Of a DNA stretch of 64,000 bases, positions 40,990 to 64,000 are shown in pieces (position 1 is the first letter of the stretch; each line of letters begins with the position of its first letter). Source of the stretch: Chrysomallon squamiferum. Taxonomy: Eukaryota > Mollusca > Gastropoda > Neomphalida > Peltospiridae. Under the pieces are notes generated by a model, which made no database searches, was not told the origin of the DNA, and saw only the letters and a list, made by a program, of their open reading frames with translations. Both the position numbers and the translations under genes were made by a program. The DNA lies in NCBI GenBank assembly GCA_012295275.1, contig CM022678.1, positions 16,665,493-16,729,492 of the forward strand, read 5' to 3'.

Positions 40990-42216
40990 TTTTCTCTGCC
41001 TGTCTCTGTATTTTGTCTCTGTCTCTGTCTCTATCTCTCTCTGTCTTCTCTCTCTGTTTATCTCACACTAACTCTCTTTCTCTGCCTGTCTCATTTGTGT
41101 CTCTAGTTTCTCTCTCTCTTTCTTATCTCATTCTTATCTCTCTATCTTTCTCTCTCATCTCCTTCTGTCTCTCTCTTCTCTTTATCTCACTGTCTCATGT
41201 ATTAGAGTAATGATTCACAGAATCACAAGTAATAACATGGCTGTAACTAGACTGTTTTTGAAAGGAGGCTAAAACACTTAATCCCCGCATGGAGCTGGTC
41301 AGTAAGATTTGGGGGAGGGGACTGGGGACCGCCTGACTCCCCCAGAAGCTCCAACTTGAAAGACGCAAAATCCTCGACTCTATCTATTTCCTGGCATCTT
41401 TTTCCTAGTGCAGTAACCATAACTTTTTATGATTTAATTTTCGTATTTTCTAATTTATCAGGAGTATTTCGAAATCCATGTACACAAGAAATGCATTAAA
41501 CTAACACCAGTCGAATCAGTGGCAATTGCATTATTGTCCCTGGTAGCACTTAAGAATAAATATAACGGAATAGTGATTTATATTTTATATATTATAAATA
41601 AATAAAATGTTTTACGAAGGTTTTACTTCTTTTACATCAAAGTTATTTCTTTTCACTATAACACTTTTGTAAATAAATTTAAAATACACGCGGATGGACA
41701 CACACACACACACACAATATTTGTAATTTGTAAATACATTTTTCTGATTTAAAAACTCCTTACAAAAATATGGGGTGATTTTGGGACCTTGGGACTAATG
41801 GTATTTCAATTAATTTCATTTGGGAAAATTCATTTCATATACGTCATAACTGATTTACGAGCTCGGTCAAGGAACGAATTAAACTCGTAAGTCAACATAC
41901 CACTGTATTTCCAGTGGCTAGGACGTCTATTCTAAATATAGACAAGCGTGAGTGTAAAATACGGGTAACATGTCTATTTTTAGAACTTAGCTAATCCCGT
42001 GACCTACAAGGAAACTGAAACTGCAGGACATTATAGAATTTTAGTGGGAAAATATCAGTATCTTTTGTTTTATCTTCTTTTTTCTTCGTCTTAACATATT
42101 AAAACAGTGTGTTACGTATAGAAGAACAGATACTTGAAACTCGAATAACTTTCTGGCTCACGAATTTACAACAACATTGAGATAAACGATTCTTAATGAC
42201 GGAAGTTGAATTAAAA
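40990..42216 (+). other. TC-rich junction, intergenic sequence and putative gene C promoter
   Basis: 40990-41200 is degenerate TC-rich. From about 41215 the sequence matches 56940 onward and 22436 onward, the normal upstream region of the paralogs, and includes a Tigger-like right end (41745-41907). About 41924-42216 is the conserved promoter/5'UTR module directly ahead of the gene C start codon. Confidence 0.5.
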
Positions 42217-53644
<11,428 letters not shown>

Positions 53645-54420
53645 GACAGTTATGTAACAGAAACTGACTGCAAATAGGAAAGAGAAAATTAAAAATAAAT
53701 AATTAAAAATGAATTTGCAGTCACACTTTTAGTTCTCTTTATGAACCTGAATATTTGCTTAATTCAGATGTGTAGAATTAAAAAGGAGAAAGTATTTTTA
53801 CTGGAAAGAAACAGAAAGTAATAGATAGAATGACTTTAATTGGAATACAGAATGAAAAGAAACAATAATTTATTATTGAATTTTTGAATTCGGGGATATT
53901 TGAAACTTTTCTAACGAGAACGGAAAGTGCGAAGCCATTGTTAACTGAACGAAATTTGACTCCACAAGGACGAAGATGTTTCTATAATTAAGATGGCTGC
54001 TTCTTGTAAAGAATAAAGCGATTAATGCAAACAAACTAAAATCTAATCTAGGGCGATCATTACCATATTTTTTTATATATATATATTTTTGTGATGACAT
54101 ATTTTTAGCCTAAATAAAAATTGTTTTAATAATCAGTTGAAATATTTGAAGTTGTATAAAAGGTAAAACATATACTCAGAACTAAGGGAAATTTGTGTCC
54201 ACAATAAAGATGGCTGATCCTGTAATGGATAAAGTGACGAATGTAAACAAACTGAAAACTAATCTTCATGTTACTCTCAGCTGTAGTGGAATCATGGGTA
54301 ATATCTAGGACGGTCATTGCCATATTTGAAAAGAAGGATTTTTAAAAACATTTTATGACACTTATATTGTCTAAATATAATATGCTTAATGATGATTGAA
54401 ATGTAAAAATTGTGTGAGTG

Positions 54421-54437
<17 letters not shown>
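53645..54437. other. 3' flank of gene C with candidate poly(A) signals
   Basis: AATAAA at 53694-53699 and 54012-54017. Near-identical to 19567-20350. No other gene is seen. Confidence 0.5.

Positions 54438-54511
<74 letters not shown>
54438..54511. repeat. (TG)n microsatellite
   Basis: TG run preceded by a TA run, counterpart of 20350-20438. Confidence 0.95.
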
Positions 54512-54513
<2 letters not shown>

Positions 54514-54799
54514 CTACAAAGCAATTAAATTTTGTAAAGACCATAACTAAATGAATGTTTACATTCAGGCAATTTCCAAAATTAGAAAGCAAAATATTTA
54601 AATTTTCTTTTTATACCAAATGCTATTTGCATGTGTATATCTGTATAAGTGTGTTTTGATGTTTTGATTTACATATCTATTTGATACAGGATCTGCTTTG
54701 AAAAGTATATTTTTGGTGATGGGAAACCTTAAAGTGTCAATTAATAATCTGATAAAACATTCAGATAACCTTTTCTTCTGTGCTAAACTAATAATAATA

Positions 54800-55547
54800 A
54801 TAATTTGAGTTGTGTGGTAGGTATCCTAAACACAGTAATAATAATAATAATTTGAGTTGTGTGGTAGGTATCCTAAACACAGTAATAATAATAATAATTT
54901 GAGTTGTGTGGTAGGTATCCTAAACACAGTAATAATAATAATAATTTGAGTTGTGTGGTAGGTATCCTAAACACAGTAATAATAATAATAATTTGAGTTG
55001 TGTGGTAGGTATCCTAAACACAGTAATAATAATAATAATTTGAGTTGTGTGGTAGGTATCCTAAACACAGTAATAATAATAATAATTTGAGTTGTGTGGT
55101 AGGTATCCTAAACACAGTAATAATAATAATAATTTGAGTTGTGTGGTAGGTATCCTAAACACAGTAATAATAATAATAATTTGAGTTGTGTGGTAGGTAT
55201 CCTAAAACACAGTAATAATAATAATAATTTGAGTTGTGTGGTAGGTATCCTAAACACAGTAATAATAATAATAATTTGAGTTGTGTGGTAGGTATCCTAA
55301 ACACAGTAATAATAATAATAATTTGAGTTGTGTGGTAGGTATCCTAAAACACAGTAATAATAATAATAATTTGAGTTGTGTGGTAGGTATCCTAAACACA
55401 GTAATAATAATAATAATTTGAGTTGTGTGGTAGGTATCCTAAACACAGTAATAATAATAATAATTTGAGTTGTGTGGTAGGTATCCTAAACACAGTAATA
55501 ATAATAATAATTTGAGTTGTGTGGTAGGTATCCTAAACACAGTAATA
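54800..55547. repeat. 47-bp minisatellite, 16 copies
   Basis: The same unit as at 20710-21073, starting at 54807 and repeated to 55514 with two single-base insertions (CCTAAAACAC variants). It has twice the copy number of the gene A flank. Confidence 0.95.
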
Positions 55548-57780
55548 ATAACATTAACAAGAGCTGCTATAATAAACATTTTAAAATGAATTTAAGTTTT
55601 CTTATAATTTTCTTCTTTTTTCATAGACATGAGTCTGTCATATAGAGTTGTTTGCAAAAATGGGTTTAACTCTCTCTTCCTATCTCTTTATCTCACTCTG
55701 TCTTTCCCTCTCTCTCTCTCTCGCTTTCTCTGTGTGTATTTTTTATGTATTTACATTTGTGTGTTTTCATATGTGTGTAGGTGTTTATGTGTATACAAGG
55801 TTCACACGTCTGTGTGTGTTTGTATGTGGTTGTGTGTGTGCGCTGAACATGCATAATTTTAAACATTGCAACAGCAGAGAAAAGTCCAGTCAAATTATGT
55901 CCTTACGAAGCAGATAACACAACAACAAAACTGAATATAGTAGAATCACATGAAACCCGAACATTGTAGTTACTAAAACAAATCTTAATATATAGAGACA
56001 GAGATAAATGTTTTACTATACTTTAATTTCATTTAATTTATTTCATTTTATTAAGTTGTTGTTGTTTTTTTCTTTACTGAACTGTACTAATTTCTAAATT
56101 CACTTTCAAAAACATTTCATTTTAAGTAAAGAAAAAAATGTTACATTTATAATAATAATAATAATAATAATAAAGGAATAAAAGAATAAATAAATAAAAT
56201 ATTCATTTTCTACATTTTAGTAATCGTAAATATTTTATTCATACACTACCTACTACTTCATGGCTTTACTATATCCCCGAGAAACAAGGGACGTTACTCT
56301 AATACGAGTTTCCCAGCCTGAGCAGCTGAGAGAAAAATCTGGATTTTTAGTGTGAAAATATTGTGTTGTATTTTTTAATTATTAAAATAAATTAAATTTA
56401 AGAATAATATATTTGTCTTAGGTGATAATGACGTTATATGAGTCTCATAATCATAGTTTGTTCTCTCCACCCAGCAATGCCGGATACATAGCGATAGGTA
56501 GGCGAGGCTTTTCGACTTGGTTAGTCAGTAGCCTTATTCACTTTTATGTACATCGACAGCTAGTTTAAACACTCAAATTTATGTTAACTGTTTGAGCTAT
56601 TAGAGCAAAGGTTAATACCTGTAAAATTTAGAATAGCAGGTTACTTCCAAATTACCGTTGCAAGATGGTTGCAATTAATTATTTATAATTCATTAATTTA
56701 CGTTATCAACTAAATTATATCAGGTATATTGTATACTCTTTATAACTAATTGTCTTCTGCATAGTTATCACTGTTGTTAAGTCCTTATACTCAACATTTC
56801 ATTGTGTCATTACGAAGTAGAGAAATATAAATTATTAAACGAGATTGAAGTGGAAACTAAAGTTGTCTTTTGACCAGTCAGACGTAAGAAATCGTCCCAA
56901 ATATATACTCAGTAAACAAACAAATCATGTATCAGTGTCAGGATTCATAGAATCACAAGTAATAACATGGCTGTAACTAGACTCTTTTTGAAAGGAGGCT
57001 AAAACACTTAATCCCTGCATGTAGCTGGTCAGTAAGATTTGGGGGAGGGGATTGGGGACCACCTGACTCCCCCAGAAGCTCCAACTTTAAAGACGCAAAA
57101 TCCTCCACTCTGTTTCCTGGCATCTTTTTCCTAGTGCAGTAATCATAACTTTTTATGATTTAATTTTCGTATTTTCTAGTTTACCAGGAGTATTTCGAAA
57201 TCCATGTACACAAGAAATGCACTAAACTAACACCAGTAGAATTAATGGTAATTGCATTAATGTCCCTGGTAGCAGTTAAGAATAAGTGTTTCGGAATAGA
57301 AATTTATATTTTATATATTATAAATAAAATGTTATTTACAAAAAAATAAATAATCACATTTAGGTTGATCTTTGAGCTATTAAAGGAAAAGTTAATACCT
57401 TTAACATTTAAAACGGCGGGTTTTACTTCTTTTACATCAAAGTTATTTTATTTTGACTGTAACACTTTTGTAAATAAATTTAAAATACGCGGACAGACAC
57501 ACACGCACACACACAAACAAACACACACACACACACACACACACAATATTTCTAATTTGTAAATACATTTTTCAGATTTAAATACACGTTACAAAAATAT
57601 GGGGTGGTTTTGGGGGTTTTGGATTAATGGTATTTCAATTAATTTCATTTTGGAAAATTCATTTCATATACGTCATAATTGATCTACGAGGTCGGTCACG
57701 GAACGAATTAAACTCGTAAATCAACATACCACTGTATTTCCAGTGGCTAGGACACCTGTTCTAAATATAGACAAGCGTGG
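55548..57780. other. intergenic flank, no gene seen
   Basis: Matches 21074-22740, then the flank of gene C (41217-41930). Contains TC/TG-rich sequence, AAT and CA runs (57515-57545) and a Tigger-like right end (57575-57736). The unoccupied hAT target ggctagga is at 57745-57752. Confidence 0.55.
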
Positions 57781-58073
57781 GTGTAAAATACGGGTAACAT
57801 GTCTATTTTTAGAACTTAGCTATTCCCGTGACCTACCAGGAAACTGAAACTGCAGATATGTCCGAAGCGGCTATGAACGACACGACATTCTAGAATTTTA
57901 GTGGGAAAATATCAGTATTTTTTGTTTTATCTTCTTTTTTCTTCGTATTAACATGTTAAGACAGTGTCTTATGTATAGAAGAGCAGAGACTGGAAACTCA
58001 AATAACTTTCTCGCTCACGAATTTACAAGAACATTGAGATACACGATTTGTAATGACGGAAGTTGAATTAAAA
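57781..58073 (+). promoter_or_regulatory. putative promoter/5'UTR module of gene D
   Basis: Conserved with the segment directly ahead of exon 1 in the other paralogs. No core element can be assigned with certainty. Confidence 0.35.
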
Positions 58074-60234
58074 ATGTCCCCGGTAATAATTATACTGCTA
58101 GTTTTATCGCAGACAGGTAAGTGTGTTTGAATTCGTTAAAATTGTGCTTCAGTCTGCGCACGTGTGTTGTGTTTGTATGTGAGGTGTGTGACTGTGTGTG
58201 AGCGTAAGTGTATGCCCTTGTGTTTGTGTGTGTGCGCTCGTGCTTGTGCGTATGTGTGCGCGCGTGCTTGTGTGTGTGCGCGCGTGCTTGTGTGTACTGT
58301 GTGAGCGTGCTTGTGTGTGTGTGTGTGCGCGTGCTTGTGTTTCTTTCTGAATTATGTAAGAAACGTTTAATGCTTAGGCCACATAAAATAACTTAACTGA
58401 TTTGTATTGTGTTGAAAATAACGAAATACGCTAATGAGAAAACTTGGACAAGAAAACGTTGGATTGAGATAATTAAATCGTAAACTTGGTAGTTAAGTAT
58501 AAATCTACATTCCGCACAATTTATAATTATATATATATACATATATCAGATGTACATATATTAAGGTGCCGAGTGTAATTAAAAACTATAATATATATTA
58601 ATATCAGTATCTATATATTTATATATTTATATATACTTATATCTGATCATGAAAACACAATTATCGGTCATGAGGATTTAAAAAAAATAAATATAGCCGT
58701 AGAATTTATTTCTCGCAATTTGTGTTCCTAAATTAAATAATTTAAATATATATAGTTTTTTTACTTGTTTTTCCTGTAATTTTTATATAATATTTTTTCT
58801 CCTTTTCGTGTTTTTTATTATTTTTATTTATATTTCTTTTATAGTGACAATAGCAACAAATATATATATATATATATATATATTGTATGTATAAGATATT
58901 CCAAAGGGCCTGTATCAGTAGCCCGTCATACTGATTTGAAATATTTATACCGACTTCTCAACGCTTTATTTAGTTTCTTCTTGATCTGCGATCTGAATAA
59001 AAACTGCACCAATGTAAAATGTTCAGTCGTGTCTTTGTGATTACTGTATGAACGTGATCTCGTATTGCGAAACAGAGAGATTGATTTCAGTCAGATGTGT
59101 CTTCGGTAGCAGCCACCTCGTCATGGATCACATGTTATGTTTCAAACTTTTATTCTGATCGGGTTATTCAGCAAGCATTAGTCCACCAACCTATTTTCAT
59201 AAATATATTTTTTATAAAGAGCAATATTTTAAATGTAGTAAAACACAGAGAAATTGAAGCTTAAAACAACAACGCGGTCAAACACTTGTAGGAGCCTCTA
59301 AACACTCACCCGCCTCCAAACATTCTCCCAGGTTATGTAGGTCTATACGTTTAAATATAATTCAACGCTTTCAATCGTAAAATTTAGTTGGTTTAAGCAA
59401 AATTTATTTTTGTTAATTGCAATCAAGGTCGTGTTAAACGTAGCGATTCGAGATTCGTTAACAATGAACTTAATCACAATCATTTGCATAGAAAGTTAAG
59501 AAGTCAGTTATGGAGTTCAAATAAAAGTTTATAACTTTTTAATTTTTATTTTTTATTTTTGTTTACACCGCATGAACATTTGTATTCTATTATTCACTTA
59601 ATATGTCCACTTTTCTATTTGTATAATAATCCTTCCTAAATCCTGCTTGAACTTCAAATAATAGATCAAATACAATTATTTAACACAGTGGTAAAAATAA
59701 ATGTAATAGGTTTATAATCCTCTCCCACCAATTAAATCTTAACTAATGACGAAATATCGAAAGAAATAAGTAGTCATAAGACGTAATCACATATAGGATG
59801 AACCGTTTTACTGTAAACCAGAGGTCATTAACTTTGGCACTAGAGTCCATCAGTGGGCTTTATTCTGACTATTTGGGGCGCTTTGCCGTTTTTGGTAGAT
59901 CGCAGAGGCCCTAAGCTATGTAAAGTCACTATAAAAAAATTAAAAAATTGATATGCCTTTCAATTATTTAATAGCAAATTTACAGATATCAAAATTTTTG
60001 AAATTTTGTATCAATTTTTATAGGGTTTCTCCTTAATGTGAACCACGATTTGTTTGATTTAAATCTTTCAGAGTTGTTGTTTCATATGTTTTCTCCTGTA
60101 GGATCTGTTATTAGCGAAAATTAAAAAAAAAAGAAGAAAAATCAAATTCGTAGAAATGTTTAAAAATCTAAAGTTTGAAAATACGACAAAAAGACGACTC
60201 TGTGCCCGGTAATTTCACATCTTTACATGAAATG

Positions 60235-60320
60235 TGGTGGAAATTCAAACCGCGATCTTTACACTACACGTGACACGCCGCACTGACTGACGGACTGAAG
60301 GATGACAACGACGTAGGTAA
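60235..60320 (-). repeat. possible tRNA-derived SINE head in gene D intron 1
   Basis: Close copy of 44500-44585, with the same B-box-like segment on the minus strand. Confidence 0.35.
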
Positions 60321-60653
60321 ACGACGGCATCAGTTCTGTAAAACATCAAATAATCTGACTGGATTTTCCTGAGGTAAAAATGAGTATAAAACGTAGTCTA
60401 ATCCTGTGATGCCTCCAGCCGTTTGTGATGTCTTAAGTTGTAGCAGATTTGTGAACACGTTCTTTCGTCATACGAAAAACTGTTAGATTTTTAATCATTA
60501 AATTTTCATGAAGAATCCTTTTAAATGTTAATTAAATTGAAATAAATACTGTTTTAGTTTAATCCCTTAATTGTTAAATTATGGAGAGTTCGATGGGCTT
60601 CCAACTGTTCACTGTTTGAAAGTGGGTGATAGCTGAAAAACAACAACTATAAC

Positions 60654-60684
<31 letters not shown>

Positions 60685-60804
60685 AAAAAATAAACACCTT
60701 TAAAAATAAGAACAGTGATAATAACAATAACAAGAAAGCTAATAAATAAATAGAAAAACTTATAAATAAATATATATTTCTCACAACTTTATAAATAGAT
60801 ATAC

Positions 60805-60808
60805 TGTG

Positions 60809-60875
<67 letters not shown>
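60805..60875. repeat. (TA)n microsatellite
   Basis: TA run in intron 1 of gene D. Confidence 0.95.
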
Positions 60876-60887
<12 letters not shown>

Positions 60888-61121
60888 TATATATAAATTA
60901 TGTATAAATGTAAATATTTATGTAACCATGTTTGTCTATGTGCATATAATTTGTGAATTTTTACATATATATGTTTATATTTATGTTTATGAGCAAGTGT
61001 TTACAATATGTGTTTTTTTGAATGTGTATATTTGTGGGGATGTCTATGTATGGATTTTGTTTGTATGTATAATTTTACATTATAAATAGTACTTGATATA
61101 ATGTTTTGTCAACTTGTTTAG

Positions 61122-61229
61122 ATTCAGTTAAGAGTTTCACTTGTAAAGACAACGCAGAGCTATGTTCCCCTGACAACTGCGGGCCGGAAAACGAAATGGA
61201 CTGTATGGAGACTTGTAACGTTTGTACAG
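61122..61229 (+). pseudogene. ShKT-like exon of gene D
   Basis: 108 nt with CAG-less but valid TAG acceptor and GTAAAG donor, phase 1 to 1. Six cysteines in the same places as exon 2a/2b of gene C. Single copy, open in itself. Confidence 0.75.
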
Positions 61230-63343
61230 GTAAAGTTATCAGTGTTCCAGCATAGCATAGTCAAGAGAAGAAGAATAGATACACATTATAGTTAATATGT
61301 TAAGTAACGATATACAGAATATTTGTTATGTTAATGTATCATATACATGTCAGATAGGATATATACCAGATAGAGACGGATATATTAGGAAGGATATGTA
61401 TGCCGAATACAAGCAACTAGATACAATATTCAGAATTCCATAACAGTACACAGATTTCAGCAGAGATACAGAGGATACACAACAACACACATAGGAAAGC
61501 TATGTATTAGGCAGGATGCATACACTGGTTACCAGCTATGTTGAGATAGGCTACATAGACATGATACTTTGTATACCAGTATGAAACATATATTAGGTGG
61601 AATAGACATGTAGAATGTACACATACAAGAAGCACACATCACATATAACTCTGTCACAAAATCATAAACATTTTTCATTTATTTTAATAAATATAACGAT
61701 TGTTCTTGTTTCATACATACATTCACAGGCACACTATTTCACTTTCAGTAAGTTGATATAACTAATTTCTTTTACGCGTTCTCACAAACCTCGCATTTAA
61801 TCTCTATATCTCTTTTAATTTCTGTAAATGTGATGTTTGCACACAAAACAATCTCTAATTTTCAGTAGATTATTATGAGTAATTCTATTTTTAGAAAAGG
61901 GATGTTCTGAAGGTTATTACCATGGTGACGGCGACACGTGTTATTTCATGTTCTGCCAACGACACAAAACATTCACAAAATTACAAAGAGAAATGTAATA
62001 CATTTTGTCCGAGTAACAAAACGCATGGCAAATACTGTGAAAAGAACTGTAGTGACAGTTGCTTGAACAGAATATGTCACAAATGGACGGGTGATTGTGA
62101 ACGTTGTCCTTCTGGATTATCTGGACCACGTTGTCACCAGCACTGTAATAACACCGACGACAAAGGTGACTGCATCGGTGACTGTTTTTCTGGGTTTTTT
62201 GATCCAAAGTGTGACAGAGAGTGTCCAAACCAATGTAAACACAAAGTCTGCACGAAAACATCGGGAAACTGCATCGGTGACTGTCTTCCTGGTTCTTACG
62301 GTCCACAGTGCGAAGAAAAGTGTCCAGACGGATGTAAAGAGAAAGTCTGCCACAAAAACACAGGAAAGTGCTTACAATGCATTGAAGGGTTTTGGGGTGA
62401 AACTTGTCAGCTTAATTGTTCAGATAACTGTTTAAACAATTCCTGTAATAAAAACGGACAGTGCTCTCAAGGTTGCAAAGTTGGATTTTTCGGAATGAAC
62501 TGTTTAGAGAAATGCAGCGCGAACTGTCTACATCAGCTATGTGATACAGAAAATGGATCGTGTACGGATGGCTGCAATTCTGCTAAATATTACTGAGACC
62601 GTTGTGACAAAGACTGTCCTCATCGTTGTCTGAATTCTACATGTGATCGTAAAACCGGGAAATGTAAGAACGGATGCGACGGCACTAATATTTATGGAAC
62701 ATTTTGCAACTATTCTTGTGGCTCGGAATGTCGACGTGTTCGGTGTGAAAATATCTCCGATTACGTTGAGTGCAGGGCGGTTTGCGTCAGCGGAAGAAAG
62801 GGAGAACACTGCAGTGATTTCTGTCCTAGGAATTGTAAAGGATCATGTGATCAGCTTTCAGGACGATGTCTTCATGGCTGCCTCTCTGGTTACCATGGTA
62901 TCTACTGCAACAAATTATGTCCTAGGAATTGTAACAGATCATGTCATCAGCTTTCAGGACGATGTCTTCATGGCTGCCTCTCTGGTTACCATGGTATCTA
63001 CTGCAACAAATCATGCCCCGTTACCTGTCTGGGAAGTGCATGCCATCAAAACAACAGAACGTGTGTAGACGGATGTGTGAAGTCGTTCTATGGACCGACG
63101 TGCTCAAATCGATGCAGTGACAACTGCGCTGTATGTGATGCTAATGACACCTGTATTCTGTCTTCAAATGATAGTCACGACGAATGTAAGTATTCAGTAT
63201 ACGTATATACATACATACATACATACTATTTTGATACCAGTTTCTGATTGGTTATCTATTGTGACAGTTATTTTCTGATTGGTTATCTATTGTGACAGTT
63301 ATTTTCTGAATGGTTAACTACTGTGATAGCTATTATCTGATTG

Positions 63344-63569
63344 CTTCGTTATGTTCGGAACCGACTCGTTACGATCCGTTATGCTGGACACTCCCTTGTG
63401 TCCTGCAATCGTAAGGAGAACCCACTCTCTTTCCTTACCCAAAACCCTTTTCTGCGACAGACACGCCCGCTGACCTGTCAGAAAGCTTGCCCGTCGTAGA
63501 CGTGCTTCACAACAACTTGCTCTGACTAGCACGTTATTTCTTGTTTCACTCAACTTCACTTCGTTATGT
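63344..63569. mobile_element. candidate short insertion with 11-bp direct repeats
   Basis: A GC-richer segment of about 204 bases sits between two copies of cttcgttatgt (63344-63354 and 63559-63569) in intron 3 of gene D. It is missing from the same intron in genes A and C. Direct repeats of this length are typical of LINE-mobilised short elements. Clear Pol III boxes were not found. Confidence 0.5.
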
Positions 63570-63648
63570 ACGTGTCAGTGTAATACTTGATATTTTAATT
63601 AAATACTTATATTTCTTCTTTTTTTCTTTTTTTTTTTCTTTTTTTCAG

Positions 63649-63751
63649 TGAAGTTTTTTTTTTTGACGTTCTACTTGGACAGTTATGTATGTGGAGTGAT
63701 AATTTTTTCGATTTTGTTGTCGATTTCTTTAGCTGTGTCTTTTATTTTGAG
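63649..63751 (+). pseudogene. transmembrane exon of gene D
   Basis: 103 nt, phase 1 to 2. Encodes VCGVIIFSILLSISLAVSF then ILR with GTATTA donor, equivalent to gene C exon 4 and open in itself, but downstream of the frame lesions. Confidence 0.7.
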
Positions 63752-64000
63752 GTATTATTTTATTTCATTTCATTATTTATTTCATTATTATTTATTTTTA
63801 TTAATATTATAATTTTATTTATTTATTAATATTATAATTATTATTGTTATTATCATTATTATTGTTGTTGTTGTTATTGTTGTACATTAAAATTAACAAG
63901 AATTATAGGAATGTGAAATTTAGTTCTCATTGTAAACTATAACAGCTCTCTCTAACTATATTCAATATTCTATAGAGTGCCTAATAATAATAATAATAAT
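63752..64000. other. intron 4 of gene D, no exon seen
   Basis: ATT-rich simple sequence, as in the same intron of genes A and C. The window ends before the juxtamembrane exon. Confidence 0.6.

Larger units (their letters stand above)
58074..63751 (+). pseudogene. RPTP paralog D, 5' half, disrupted in the EGF exon (continues past window)
   Basis: Exons: signal peptide 58074-58116 (MSPVIIILLVLSQT); ShKT-like 61122-61229 (FTCKDNAELC ... CMETCNVCT); EGF exon 61895-63185; transmembrane 63649-63751. The juxtamembrane and PTP exons would lie beyond 64000. Against gene C the EGF exon has one extra T near 61940, shifting the frame, and a TGA at 62594-62596 where gene C has GGA (Gly). The sequence after it stays open and EGF-like to the donor at 63186, and contains one additional EGF repeat from an in-frame 96-bp tandem duplication (62822-63013). 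Either lesion alone would stop translation before the membrane span. A short secreted ShKT-plus-partial-EGF product is conceivable but pseudogene is more likely. Confidence 0.78.

Noticed and set aside
63314-63559. 81-codon minus-strand frame in gene D intron 3
   Set aside because: It lies almost wholly within the candidate insertion and shows no recognisable domain.

Overview
The window looks like animal nuclear DNA. It is AT-rich, with small exons in long introns, abundant (AG)n, (TC)n, (TG)n and (AAT)n tracts, tRNA-derived SINE heads and decayed DNA transposons. The gene architecture, together with the SINE and microsatellite load, fits a mollusc, most likely a cephalopod. That taxonomic call is inference. 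Positions 33801-34000 are a 200-base assembly gap.

The main content is a tandem cluster of four paralogous receptor-type protein tyrosine phosphatase (RPTP) genes, all on the + strand. The shared exon plan is: a 43-nt signal-peptide exon; a 105-108 nt exon encoding one six-cysteine ShKT-like domain; a ~1.2 kb exon encoding about ten MEGF/SREC-type EGF-like repeats; a transmembrane exon; a basic juxtamembrane exon; an acidic linker exon; and seven exons encoding a single PTP domain. Gene C (42217-53644) is intact: every splice site is present and the frame closes over 948 codons when both copies of its ShKT exon are used. Gene A (10753-19566) lost its ShKT exon and most EGF repeats and has a 1-nt frameshift just before the PTP signature. 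Gene B (33405-40989) is multiply broken and lost its TM exon and catalytic end. Gene D (58074 to past the window end) has a frameshift and an in-frame TGA in its EGF exon. The PTP domain carries WMD in place of WPD and HCSDG in place of HCSAG, so weak or altered catalysis is possible.

Layout: 1-8935 is a ~1.9 kb satellite-like tandem array built around a reverse-strand SINE and (AG)n, ending in rearranged and diverged copies. 8936-9440 is simple repeat. 9441-19566 holds the upstream region and gene A. 19567-26091 is the 3' flank, with (TG)n, a 47-bp minisatellite, a Tigger-like remnant and a degenerate hAT transposon. 26092-33447 is an array of duplicated promoter/exon-1 modules. 33405-40989 is pseudogene B, 42217-53644 is gene C, 53645-58073 is a 3' flank nearly identical to that of gene A, and 58074-64000 is the 5' half of gene D.

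The cluster shows birth-and-death evolution: unequal exchange at microsatellites, near-identical 3' halves in A and C, gain and loss of single EGF repeats, and a recent ShKT exon duplication. A single-pass receptor reading an extracellular ligand through ShKT/EGF modules and signalling through a cytoplasmic PTP domain is the expected product. Ligand and substrates cannot be told from the sequence.
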